Shown: positions 1 to 7,972 of the stretch, one piece after another
Layout of the letters: each line of letters begins with the position of its first letter
Position numbering within the stretch: the stretch's first letter is position 1
Source of the DNA: a virus
Reading direction: 5' to 3' (one strand)
Virus record (IMG/VR): IMGVR_UViG_3300017733_000020
Span: 1 to 34,181 of that record
Length of the DNA stretch: 34,181 bases
Position numbers and translations under genes: made by a program
Notes under the pieces: generated by a model
Seen by the model: only the letters and a program-made list of their open reading frames with translations
Databases searched by the model: none
What the model was told of the DNA's origin: nothing

Positions 1-279
1 ACTTTAGGGGCAACAGGTGTGGCTATATTAGGAACTACACTTAATGCAAATCACATTGAGGCTCTTAGAGGTTTTAAAAGAGTTATAGTTGCACTTGATC
101 CTGATGCAGCAGAGAAGACTATTGCTTATACTAAAATGCTAAGAGCAAATGGAGTTCATACATTAGCTTTAAAATTACTTGATGATATTAAGTATAGGAG
201 AGAAGAGGATATCGCATTTATAACAAATACAATAAAGGAATTTAATGGAACATTCACTACTAAAGAGTTTGCTAAGTAA
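1..279 (+). CDS. DNA primase, C-terminal TOPRIM part (5' end outside window)
   Basis: The frame is open from base 1, so this is the end of a longer gene. The visible 92 residues contain LGATGVAILGTTLN followed by RVIVALDPDAAEKT, which is the second half of a TOPRIM fold; the D-x-D of LDPDA is the metal-binding pair. In T7-type phages this fold belongs to the primase that makes RNA primers at the replication fork. Here the protein ends soon after TOPRIM, and the helicase is a separate gene that starts 35 bases before this stop in another frame, unlike the fused T7 gp4. A GTG at 19 is in frame but lies inside the domain, so it is not a believable start. The family call rests on the TOPRIM motif plus the adjacent helicase. 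Confidence 0.8.
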   Translation, partial: TLGATGVAILGTTLNANHIEALRGFKRVIVALDPDAAEKTIAYTKMLRANGVHTLALKLLDDIKYRREEDIAFITNTIKEFNGTFTTKEFAK

Positions 280-1465
280 GGATTTTTATGAGAGTACTAA
301 AAATCTTTGCACAAGTAATTTATTCACTAAGGATTTAAGAAAGATTAAACAGGTAGTTGATAATGCAATGTCTGATTATCAACGTGACCTACAGCTAGAC
401 GAGGTTAAAGGTTTATTCTTTACATCTAATCCAACACTAACTACATCTCAAAAGCAACAGTTTAATTTATATTTTAAGCAGATAGATAATGCATCAGCCG
501 TAGGCATTGATGTAGCTACTGACTTACTATCTAATTTAAACAGGCAGTATGTGGGAGAGGTTGTAGCTAATCTAGGATTTCAATATGTTAATGGGGATCA
601 GACAACACTTGAACCTTTGAAAAATATTATTGAGAGTTACCAAGATAATTTTATGCCCTCTGTTAAGACAGACTTTGTGGACAATAGTGTTGAGGGTTTA
701 ATAGCTAGTGCTAGTAGTAGTAACAAGTGGCAGTTCAACATCCCCTCTTTGTTTCAAGGTGTGAATGGACTTGACAATGGGATGCTGTTTGTCATAGGTG
801 CTAGATCAAATGTAGGTAAGTCTAGTTTCCATGCGACTCTTTGTGCTAGTCCAAATGGTTGGGCTAGTCAGGGTGCTAGGATTCTTATCTTATGCAATGA
901 GGAAAAGCCTGAGAGAATAGCATCAAGATATATGACAGCCTGTACAGGTATGACTATGAAACAAATTATCAAGGACAAGAATGAGGCTCATAGATTGTAT
1001 GATCCTGTCAGGGATAATTTAAAATTCTTAGATGCCACAGGTAAGCCTATGAGTTGGGCAGAGGCAGTAATAAAAAGTTACAAGCCTGACATAGTTGTCA
1101 TGGATATTGGTAGTAAGTTTTCTGAAGAGGGAGCTAACACTAATAACCATGAAGCACTAAAAGCCAATGCAATTTATGCTAGGAATATAGGTAAGATGTA
1201 TGGCTGTTTAGTTGTTTACTGCACTCAGTTATCAGCAGAGGCAGAGGGTAAGATTGTTTTATCCCAAGCTATGATTGAGGGTAGTAAAACAGGTCTAGCA
1301 GGAGAGTCGGATCTTATGATTCTTATTGCTAGGAATCCCCCTATGAACGATCAGACTGAAGACGATGGACTAAGGTATCTAAACATTGTCAAGAATAAAA
1401 TATCAGGAGTTCATAGGATTGTTAATTGTGAGTTTGACTTTCATACAGGAGTATATTCATCATGA
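245..1465 (+). CDS. Replicative DNA helicase (DnaB/T7 gp4B-like)
   Basis: A 406-residue RecA-fold helicase that would unwind DNA 5' to 3' at the phage fork as a hexameric ring. Motifs seen: Walker A GARSNVGKSS at residues 185-194, the catalytic-glutamate region LCNEEKPER (about 216-224), Walker B VVMD at 284-287, the Q-loop YCTQLS (325-330), and GSKTGLAGESDLMILI near 346-361, which matches the DnaB H4 region. The N-terminal 150 residues are poorly conserved and would link to the primase or loader. The ATG at 245 is preceded by AAAGGA at 234-239 with 5-base spacing, and the start lies within the end of the primase gene, suggesting coupled synthesis of two separate proteins. The stop overlaps the next start by 4 bases (ATGA). 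Confidence 0.88.
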   Translation: MEHSLLKSLLSKDFYESTKNLCTSNLFTKDLRKIKQVVDNAMSDYQRDLQLDEVKGLFFTSNPTLTTSQKQQFNLYFKQIDNASAVGIDVATDLLSNLNRQYVGEVVANLGFQYVNGDQTTLEPLKNIIESYQDNFMPSVKTDFVDNSVEGLIASASSSNKWQFNIPSLFQGVNGLDNGMLFVIGARSNVGKSSFHATLCASPNGWASQGARILILCNEEKPERIASRYMTACTGMTMKQIIKDKNEAHRLYDPVRDNLKFLDATGKPMSWAEAVIKSYKPDIVVMDIGSKFSEEGANTNNHEALKANAIYARNIGKMYGCLVVYCTQLSAEAEGKIVLSQAMIEGSKTGLAGESDLMILIARNPPMNDQTEDDGLRYLNIVKNKISGVHRIVNCEFDFHTGVYSS

Positions 1466-3066
1466 ACTACATATCAGTATGTTCTGGAATAGAGGCGGCT
1501 ACTGTAGCTTGGAATAAACTAGGGTGGAATCCTCTAGGTTTTTCTGAGGTAGATAAGTTTCCGTCTGCTGTTCTGCAACACCATTACCCAAACGTGCCTA
1601 ACTTAGGTGACATGACTAACTACAAGGAGTGGAACATAAATGAATCAGTTGACCTTATTATCGGAGGAACACCATGCCAATCGTTCAGTATCTCAGGACT
1701 CAGGAAAGGACTTGAAGACCCAAGGGGAAACCTTGCCCTCACCTATATTGGATTACTTGACCACTTTAAACCCAAATATTTCATCTGGGAAAATGTCCCT
1801 GGAGTTTTGTCCTCTAACAAAGGAGAAGACTTTAGTTCCTTCATCAGGGCGGTTCAAGAAATCAGGTATGGGTTCGCCTACAGAGTTTTGGATGCTCAAT
1901 ACTTCGGAGTACCCCAAAGACGTAAAAGAGTCTTTGTTGTTGGATGTTCTTCAGGCGACTGGAGAAGTGCCGCAGAGATACTCTTTGAGTCCGAAAGCCT
2001 GTCGAGGGATACTGAGGAGAGCAGACAAAAGGGGAAAGACTCTACCAAAGAAACTAGAGGAAGCTCTACTACAGACAACAGGTGGCCTGCGAGAATAAGT
2101 AACACACTTGATGTAGCTTATCACGATAAGTTGGGGTTAGAAGATCAACATATAAATGCCGACTGTCCTAAGTTTGTACCTACTGTATATGAATCCCATC
2201 CTAATGATTCTAGAGTTACAGACATGGGAGAAACTTGTACAACTGTAACTGCTAGATGGGGTACAGGTGGTAACAATACACCTTTAGTAAAAGTTGGAGA
2301 TATAACTGAGGAAGTTAAAGTTCGTAAACATAAAGTTGATATAGATAATCTACAACAATTGTTGAGAACTTGTAAATCCAACAGCAAAAAAACCAACAAA
2401 CAAATAGCTGAAGAGTTATCTATACCTGTGACAAAAGTTGAGCATTGGTTTAGGACAGACTCTAGCTTTGCTATACCTTCAGATGATGTTTGGTTCGATC
2501 TAAAAAAATGTTTAGATATTAAAGATGATACATTTGATGATCAGATTATGGAGTTTGAATACAAGGATGGTGTATTTGAATCTAGCCAACGTGTTTATGA
2601 TTCCACAGGTAAAGCACCTACTCTCACAGCTACGAATGATAAACAATTAATTCATCACAAAGAACCTATTTTAGGTGGTCAACATCCCAATGCTGCAGTT
2701 GGAGATGGAGTAGCTCCAACTTTAACTAATGCTATGGGTTCAGGTGGAGGACATATACCATTAGTAGCCCCTAAGTCTGTAATTAGAAGACTGACACCTG
2801 TAGAATGTGAAAGACTACAAGGGTTTCCATGTGGATATACTGAGATACCTTATAACAATAGACCTCATACACCTGACGGACACAGGTATAAAGCACTAGG
2901 CAATAGCATGGCTGTGCCTGTTATCAGATGGTTAGGTGAGAGAATAAATGGTATTGATGCTAGGAGCAAGGTAAGATATGTAGGTAGTGCTAATGCTTCA
3001 AGACAAAAGTTTGCCACAACAATGGGTACAAATTTAGGAGAAAAGAAAAATGGAACTAGTACTTGA
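1462..3066 (+). CDS. C5-cytosine DNA methyltransferase with composite target-recognition region
   Basis: A 534-residue enzyme that transfers a methyl group from S-adenosylmethionine to carbon 5 of cytosine in DNA. Conserved motifs in order: motif I SVCSGIEAA (5-13), motif IV GGTPCQSFS (68-76) with catalytic C72, motif VI ENV (110-112), motif VIII QRRKRVFVVG (152-161), motif IX RRLTPVE (442-448) and motif X YKALGNSMAVPV (476-487). Between VIII and IX is a long variable region (about 165-440). It holds three short copies of a Thr/Gly-rich segment (near 256-276, 383-397 and 414-435) and, between the first and second, a helix-turn-helix-like stretch (288-370, core NKQIAEELSIPVTKVEHWF). The likely role is protection of phage DNA from host restriction, or marking of phage against host DNA; no partner endonuclease is adjacent. 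The start overlaps the helicase stop. Confidence 0.92.
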   Translation: MNYISVCSGIEAATVAWNKLGWNPLGFSEVDKFPSAVLQHHYPNVPNLGDMTNYKEWNINESVDLIIGGTPCQSFSISGLRKGLEDPRGNLALTYIGLLDHFKPKYFIWENVPGVLSSNKGEDFSSFIRAVQEIRYGFAYRVLDAQYFGVPQRRKRVFVVGCSSGDWRSAAEILFESESLSRDTEESRQKGKDSTKETRGSSTTDNRWPARISNTLDVAYHDKLGLEDQHINADCPKFVPTVYESHPNDSRVTDMGETCTTVTARWGTGGNNTPLVKVGDITEEVKVRKHKVDIDNLQQLLRTCKSNSKKTNKQIAEELSIPVTKVEHWFRTDSSFAIPSDDVWFDLKKCLDIKDDTFDDQIMEFEYKDGVFESSQRVYDSTGKAPTLTATNDKQLIHHKEPILGGQHPNAAVGDGVAPTLTNAMGSGGGHIPLVAPKSVIRRLTPVECERLQGFPCGYTEIPYNNRPHTPDGHRYKALGNSMAVPVIRWLGERINGIDARSKVRYVGSANASRQKFATTMGTNLGEKKNGTST

Positions 3067-5098
3067 TGTTGAAAATACAACAACAACTAAAAACAATAAG
3101 TTACACCTTGACCCATTCGAGAGGGGTAATTCTTTGGTTATGGTTGGTGTTCAGTCATTGGCTGCTAAAAATCCATCCACTTATATTTTCGACCACATGG
3201 ATACTACTAGAAATGATGATCTTATATCTAATAGGTATGCTCTTCAGGATTATTTAGATAAGACAACATTACTTATAGGACACAACATATCCCACGATCT
3301 ATTATGGTTGTGGGAGAGTGGGTTTAAATATGAGGGTAAAGTATTTGACACTATGTTAGCTGAGTATGTATTACAACGTGGCATAACTGATAGACTAGGG
3401 TTGGGTAAAGTTGCAGAAAGGTATGAATGTGAAATCCAAAAAGAAGACACACTCAAAGACTATTTTAAAAGAGGATATAGTACAAGAGAAATCCCAAGAC
3501 TCGAACTCGAAACCTACCTCCGACATGATATCGGTGCGACCAAGGAGGTATACGAGAAGATACAAAATAGATTGCAGGGAGTCGAGGATAAGGGTTTGTC
3601 TAAGACGATTGAAATAACTAATGAGGTATCTGTAGTCCTTGCTAGGATGTATCAATCAGGTTTTAAAATAGACAGGACTAAACTTAGTGAGGTACGAAAA
3701 GAGTTTGAGGAAGAGAAGTTAGACTTAGAAAAGAAACTTAATAAGTACACTAGGTACTTGATGGGGGATACACCTGTCAATCTTGGTAGCCCTGAACAAT
3801 TGTCATGGGTTTTATTTAGTAGGAAACCTATAGATAAAAAGAGATGGGCTGACACTATACAACCTAACTTACCTGTACCTGCTTTTAAAAATCTAGTTAA
3901 GTTTAACTTTAAGACTTTGTATAAAACCAAAGCTGTTCAATGTCCTGTGTGCAAAGGCAAAGGATATGTATATAAGAAGAAGAAAGATGGTTCACCTTAT
4001 AAGAAGTCATCTAAGTGTGGTGCTTGTCTAGGTGGTTTTAACTATCAAGAGTCAAAAGATATTGCAGGACTAAAATTCTCAGCACCATCTGTTAAGTGGG
4101 CATCAGCTAATGGGTTCTCTACATCTAAAGGTAACCTAGAAATACTAGAAAGAGTTGCATCTAATAAAGGTATGGAAGAGGCACAAGTATTTTTAGGACA
4201 ACTAAAAAGATTATCTGCGATAACAAGTTATCTATCTAACTTTGTAGATGGTATTGAAAACTTTATAAAGGATGATGATAGGTTACATGTAAGACTTAAT
4301 CAGCATGTAACGTCTACAGGTAGATTCTCAGGTGCTAATCCTAATATGCAGAACATGCCAAGGGGTTCAACCTTTCCTGTTAAGAAAGTATTTATCTCTA
4401 GGTTTAAGGGTGGCAAGATTATGGAAGCTGATTTTGCACAATTAGAATTTAGAGTGGCAGCTTTTCTAAGCCAAGACCCTATAGCTATTAAAGAAGTGAC
4501 TGAGGGGTTTGATGTACATTCTTATACTGCCAAAGTTATTAGTGATGCAGGACAACCTACTACTAGGCAAGTAGCTAAAGCACATACATTTGCACCTTTA
4601 TATGGAGCATCAGGGTATGGTAGGACTAAAGCTGAAGCTAGATACTATGAACATTTCCTAGAGAAATATCAAGGCATTGGTAAGTGGCATAAGAAACTAG
4701 CTACTCAAGCTGTTAGCTATGGCTACATAAAAACTCCAAGTGGTAGAGAGTTTTCTTTTCCTGATACAAAACGTAGAAGGGATGGAACAGTAACAAATTT
4801 TACACAGTTAAAGAATTATCCTGTACAATCGTTTGCCACAGCCGACATTGTTCCATTAGTTTTAGTTGAAATTTACAATAGGTTGCATAAGTTAAGTAGT
4901 GTTGTGGTAAACTCAGTACATGATTCAATAGTTATAGACATACATCCTGATGAAGTTACTCAGGTGTATGACATAATTAAAGATGTAGAAAAGAATTTAG
5001 TTAGTTTGTTAGAAACTAAATATGGCATAGACTTTAACGTGCCATTGTTGTTAGATGCAAAAATAGGTAACAATTGGTTAGAACAAGTAGATATATAA
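3050..5098 (+). CDS. polA: DNA polymerase, family A, with 3'-5' exonuclease and Cys4 insert
   Basis: The 682-residue replicative polymerase. Exonuclease motifs: DVENT (6-10), GHNISHD (77-83) and YLRHDIGATKEVY (156-168). Polymerase motif A is EADFAQLEFRVA (459-470). Motif B runs from R506 through K510 and F514 to Y518-G519, and motif C is VHDS (623-626), where most relatives have HDE. The residue equivalent to E. coli F762 is Phe (F514). Between the SPEQL segment (247-251) and the ST-x-GNLE segment (357-364) of the thumb is an insert with C298-x2-C301 and C323-x2-C326, including CKGKG, which looks like a DnaJ-type zinc-binding unit. The start ATG overlaps the methyltransferase by 17 bases with AGGAGAAAAG just upstream. 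Confidence 0.95.
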   Translation: MELVLDVENTTTTKNNKLHLDPFERGNSLVMVGVQSLAAKNPSTYIFDHMDTTRNDDLISNRYALQDYLDKTTLLIGHNISHDLLWLWESGFKYEGKVFDTMLAEYVLQRGITDRLGLGKVAERYECEIQKEDTLKDYFKRGYSTREIPRLELETYLRHDIGATKEVYEKIQNRLQGVEDKGLSKTIEITNEVSVVLARMYQSGFKIDRTKLSEVRKEFEEEKLDLEKKLNKYTRYLMGDTPVNLGSPEQLSWVLFSRKPIDKKRWADTIQPNLPVPAFKNLVKFNFKTLYKTKAVQCPVCKGKGYVYKKKKDGSPYKKSSKCGACLGGFNYQESKDIAGLKFSAPSVKWASANGFSTSKGNLEILERVASNKGMEEAQVFLGQLKRLSAITSYLSNFVDGIENFIKDDDRLHVRLNQHVTSTGRFSGANPNMQNMPRGSTFPVKKVFISRFKGGKIMEADFAQLEFRVAAFLSQDPIAIKEVTEGFDVHSYTAKVISDAGQPTTRQVAKAHTFAPLYGASGYGRTKAEARYYEHFLEKYQGIGKWHKKLATQAVSYGYIKTPSGREFSFPDTKRRRDGTVTNFTQLKNYPVQSFATADIVPLVLVEIYNRLHKLSSVVVNSVHDSIVIDIHPDEVTQVYDIIKDVEKNLVSLLETKYGIDFNVPLLLDAKIGNNWLEQVDI

Positions 5099-5121
5099 AC
5101 TTTAATAAGGAAATAAATATT

Positions 5122-6021
5122 ATGTCTGATTTAGTAAACTTTAAAGATACAAACAATTTTAATCAACTTGCTGAAGCAATGGGCATGGGTGCTGATATGG
5201 AGAAGAAAAAGAGTGGCTCTACATTGGCAAGATTAAAGATCAACCACACAGGAGTGATGGGGGAAACAACTGTCAAAGGTAAAGTTAAACGTGTAGAAGT
5301 AGTAGATGCTGGTTCTTATGTTTTACAGATGCCTGAAGATGATAGGAAAATATATTCTAATACTGCCACTATCAGGTTGTTTCAACAGAAATTTATGTAT
5401 AAAAGATACGTCACTAAAGATGACGGAGGTATGTTTGTAAAAACAATTATGGCTAATGATTTAAAATCAGATCTTATAGATAATACAGGTGGTGTTAACT
5501 GTGGAAAGTCTAGTGGTTGGATAGAAGACTACAAGAGTTTGCCTGATGAAACTAAGAATCTTTTGAAGTCAATCAAACGTGTAAGAGTTTTATTTGGTGA
5601 GGTTACTTTACATAATCCTGTTGATGAAACAGGCAATGAAATAGATAAAGTCAAAGAAGATTTTTCTTCAATACCTTTTATTTGGGAAGTAGATAATAGA
5701 GATGCATTTAAAACTTTTGCTGCACCTATCTCACAGATGGCTAAAAAGAATCACATTCTTCCACAACATACTATCGAGTTAGATACAGAAGAAAAAACTA
5801 TTCCCACAGGTGCTAAGTACTATCTTCCTACAGTACAGTTAAATCCTGTTGAGTCAACACTTGAAGAAAAAGATGAAAAGACTTTTATAAACTTTAATGA
5901 GTGGATTAAGAACTACAACACTTATATAAAAACTGCTCACACGGATGCACTTAAAGATAAAGGTGATGCTGAAACTAAGGAAGTAGTAGATGAGTTTGTG
6001 GATATAGAAGAAGCTGCTTAG
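5122..6021 (+). CDS. Probable single-stranded DNA-binding protein (T7 gp2.5 role)
   Basis: A 299-residue protein between the polymerase and exonuclease genes. The chosen ATG at 5122 has AAGGAA at 5107-5112; an in-frame upstream ATG at 5074 lies inside the polymerase gene and lacks a good ribosome site. The protein has a basic N-terminal third (KKKSGSTLARLKINHTG), a beta-rich middle, and ends in an acidic tail (KEVVDEFVDIEEAA). A short acidic C-terminus is the protein-interaction tail of phage and bacterial SSB proteins. I see no diagnostic catalytic motif. Assignment to the SSB role is an inference from the tail, composition and gene position; it could instead be an uncharacterised replication accessory protein. 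The stop shares one base with the next start (TAGTG). Confidence 0.55.
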   Translation: MSDLVNFKDTNNFNQLAEAMGMGADMEKKKSGSTLARLKINHTGVMGETTVKGKVKRVEVVDAGSYVLQMPEDDRKIYSNTATIRLFQQKFMYKRYVTKDDGGMFVKTIMANDLKSDLIDNTGGVNCGKSSGWIEDYKSLPDETKNLLKSIKRVRVLFGEVTLHNPVDETGNEIDKVKEDFSSIPFIWEVDNRDAFKTFAAPISQMAKKNHILPQHTIELDTEEKTIPTGAKYYLPTVQLNPVESTLEEKDEKTFINFNEWIKNYNTYIKTAHTDALKDKGDAETKEVVDEFVDIEEAA

Positions 6022-6872
6022 TGAATCATCCTGCCGAAATAAAGATACACAAATATCTTAGTAGTCTTAAATCAGAAGACTCTGTTATGTCTGCTGAAGT
6101 TATAGATCAAATTACTAATGATGTTCGTGATGCTTTAACAAAACAGTTTGTTGATAAACGATCCAATCAATTTACATTAAGAATGTCAAATATTGGTAGG
6201 AGCTACTGTCAATTATGGTTTGATAAAAACAAACCTGAAGCTGCTAGTAAACCATCAGCTAGTTTTATTATGACCATGATGATGGGTGACATAGTTGAAG
6301 CTGTATTCAAGGGCATATTGAAACAAGCAGGTGTTGAGTACAAAAATGGGGAGAAGGTTACTCTTAAATTAGACAATGGTAAGTCTATTGATGGTACTCC
6401 TGATCTCATTACAAATGATGCTGTAGATGATATAAAATCTGCTAGTCCTTGGTCTTATGAAAATAAATTTAAGGACTACAACACTCTTGCTGAACACGAT
6501 TCCTTTGGATATGTATCTCAATTAGCAGGGTATTCTTTAGCTACAAAGACAAAGCCTGGTGGTTGGTGGGTTATCAATAAAGCTAATGGTAATTTTAAAT
6601 ATGTTGCCGCCTCTAACATAGACACAGATACCTGTGTTAAAAAAACCAAAGCTCTAACTGAAGAACTTGAAGAAAATAGATTTCGGAGATGCTATCAGGA
6701 CGTTGAAGAAACCTACCGAAAAAAACCATCAGGCAACCGAAAGCTAGGTATTGAATGTTCATTCTGCAATTACAAACATGCTTGTTGGCCTAACCTACAG
6801 GAAAGACCATCACTAGTTTCTAAAGCAGAAGTGCCTCCAATGGTTTGTTATACAGAGATCCGAAGTGTTTAA
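6021..6872 (+). CDS. PD-(D/E)XK exonuclease, Cas4/RecB-like with probable Fe-S cluster
   Basis: A 283-residue nuclease starting at GTG 6021, directly overlapping the previous stop. Motifs: MMMGD (86-90) with E93, the catalytic GTPD (125-128), DDIKSAS (136-142) giving the D-x-K pair, and YVSQLAGY (164-171), the QxxxY motif of RecB/Cas4 nucleases. Cysteines C63, C246, C249 and C255 have the one-plus-three arrangement that holds a 4Fe-4S cluster in Cas4 and AddB. The likely role is processive degradation or resection of DNA, for host DNA breakdown and recombination, taking the place of T7 gp6 exonuclease. There is no CRISPR array nearby, so a CRISPR adaptation role is unlikely. The gene overlaps the endonuclease I gene by 8 bases. 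Confidence 0.82.
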   Translation: MNHPAEIKIHKYLSSLKSEDSVMSAEVIDQITNDVRDALTKQFVDKRSNQFTLRMSNIGRSYCQLWFDKNKPEAASKPSASFIMTMMMGDIVEAVFKGILKQAGVEYKNGEKVTLKLDNGKSIDGTPDLITNDAVDDIKSASPWSYENKFKDYNTLAEHDSFGYVSQLAGYSLATKTKPGGWWVINKANGNFKYVAASNIDTDTCVKKTKALTEELEENRFRRCYQDVEETYRKKPSGNRKLGIECSFCNYKHACWPNLQERPSLVSKAEVPPMVCYTEIRSV

Positions 6873-7314
6873 TGCTAAATCCTTTGCAGCTTCTAAGAGA
6901 CACGGCTATAGAAGTGGACTAGAATTTAAGGTACAAAAAGATTTACAGAGCAAAGGTGTTGTTGCTAAGTATGAACCATTAAAGATTGAGTGGGAAGATT
7001 TATCATACAGAAAATATACCCCTGACTTTTTATTACCTAATGGAATAATAATAGAAAGCAAGGGTTTATTTACAGCACAAGATAGACGTAAACATTTATT
7101 GATTAAGAAACAACACCCTGACCTAGATATACGATTTGTTTTTGAATCTATAAAAAGAAAACTCAGTAAGAAAAGTAAAACTACTTATGCGGATTGGTGT
7201 AATAGGTACGGATTTCTGTACCATTTAAAACTAATACCTAGTGAGTGGATTGATGAAGACGGATCATCAGAAAAAATACTAACTTTCATACCCTTTCCAG
7301 GAGAAAAAAAATGA
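6865..7314 (+). CDS. T7-type endonuclease I (Holliday junction resolvase)
   Basis: A 149-residue enzyme, the same size as T7 gp3. It cuts branched DNA and would resolve replication and recombination intermediates before packaging, and help break down host DNA. The active site is intact: E20 (RSGLEF), D54 (YTPDF), E64 and K66 (IIIESKG), almost the same numbering as E20, D55, E65 and K67 of T7. This agreement supports the GTG at 6865 as the true start even though it overlaps the exonuclease gene. The C-terminal third is less conserved and rich in Lys. The stop overlaps the next ATG (ATGA). Confidence 0.92.
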   Translation: MFNAKSFAASKRHGYRSGLEFKVQKDLQSKGVVAKYEPLKIEWEDLSYRKYTPDFLLPNGIIIESKGLFTAQDRRKHLLIKKQHPDLDIRFVFESIKRKLSKKSKTTYADWCNRYGFLYHLKLIPSEWIDEDGSSEKILTFIPFPGEKK

Positions 7315-7658
7315 TTGACTTTGAAACAGATATTAAAAACCCTATAGGGGAAGATGACTTAGCCTTGATATTAAAACCTAAGTTTACTAACAAGAAATGG
7401 AATAGCACAGTTGACTTATCTGCTGTGATAATGCCTTCAAAGAAATTAGAAGAAGAAGATACAGAACAATTGAGAGATGTATTGTATGCTTTAGTTACAT
7501 GCTTTCATCTTTTAAATACAGATTCAGATTTTGCTAAAAGAGTTTCAGACAAGATGGATGAAATAGCAAAAGAAGAAGGGTTTTCAGAATATGAAGATAC
7601 TCCTGACAATGTAATAAAACTATCTACTTGGACAAAGACTGAGGGAGATATACATTGA
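7311..7658 (+). CDS. Conserved-looking phage protein of unknown function
   Basis: 115 residues, not recognised. The ATG at 7311 overlaps the endonuclease stop, with GGAGAAA 6-7 bases upstream. The protein is acidic, with no membrane segment or signal peptide. A helical section in the second half (EEEDTEQLRDVLYALVTCF, then DFAKRVSDKMDEIAKEEG) may mediate oligomerisation or protein contact. Its place between endonuclease I and the DUF3310 gene in a tightly coupled operon suggests a function in DNA metabolism, but nothing in the sequence shows which. Confidence 0.75.
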   Translation: MIDFETDIKNPIGEDDLALILKPKFTNKKWNSTVDLSAVIMPSKKLEEEDTEQLRDVLYALVTCFHLLNTDSDFAKRVSDKMDEIAKEEGFSEYEDTPDNVIKLSTWTKTEGDIH

Positions 7659-7972
7659 GTCAATTAAAAGATGATTTGTATAATTGGGAGAAACAAAATG
7701 ATGAGTTTTGGAAAAAAGAAAAAGGAAGTATATATAATGTTGATGTAGTTAATCACCCTCCTCATTATAATAAAGGCAAGTATGAAACTATAGATGTAAT
7801 TGTAGATACATTAGGTGACTACGAAGCAATATCATATTGTCAAGGAAACTGTATCAAGTATTTAATAAGAATGTGGCATAAAGGAAGTGCCTTAGAAAAT
7901 GCTGAGAAATGTTTATGGTACTTAAATAAAATGATTGAGCTACTAAAAAAAACTAAAGGGAAAAATTGGTAA
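7655..7972 (+). CDS. DUF3310-family protein (related to part of T7 gp1.7)
   Basis: 105 residues. Residues from about 32 carry the DUF3310 signature: VNHPPHYNKGKYETIDVI, then YCQGNCIKYLIRMWHKG, then ENAEKCLWYLNKMI. The family is widespread in phages; T7 gp1.7, which carries a related domain, has been reported as a nucleoside monophosphate kinase, so a part in nucleotide supply is plausible here beside NrdA. No P-loop is visible. The start is TTG at 7655, overlapping the upstream stop (TTGA); the strong ribosome site GAGGGAGA just upstream decides this start. The N-terminal 30 residues are a charged extension (NWEKQNDEFWKKEKG). Confidence 0.78.
   Translation: MSQLKDDLYNWEKQNDEFWKKEKGSIYNVDVVNHPPHYNKGKYETIDVIVDTLGDYEAISYCQGNCIKYLIRMWHKGSALENAEKCLWYLNKMIELLKKTKGKNW

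Noticed and set aside
1640-2098. 152-codon frame inside the methyltransferase gene
   Set aside because: It lies entirely under conserved methyltransferase motifs IV-VIII in another frame and shows no protein-like motif.
5074-5121. Earlier start for the ssDNA-binding-like protein
   Set aside because: It lies in the polymerase 3' end with no ribosome site, while ATG 5122 has AAGGAA correctly placed.
6021-6872. Cas4-like gene as part of a CRISPR-Cas locus
   Set aside because: No cas1, cas2 or array is nearby; it sits inside a replication operon.
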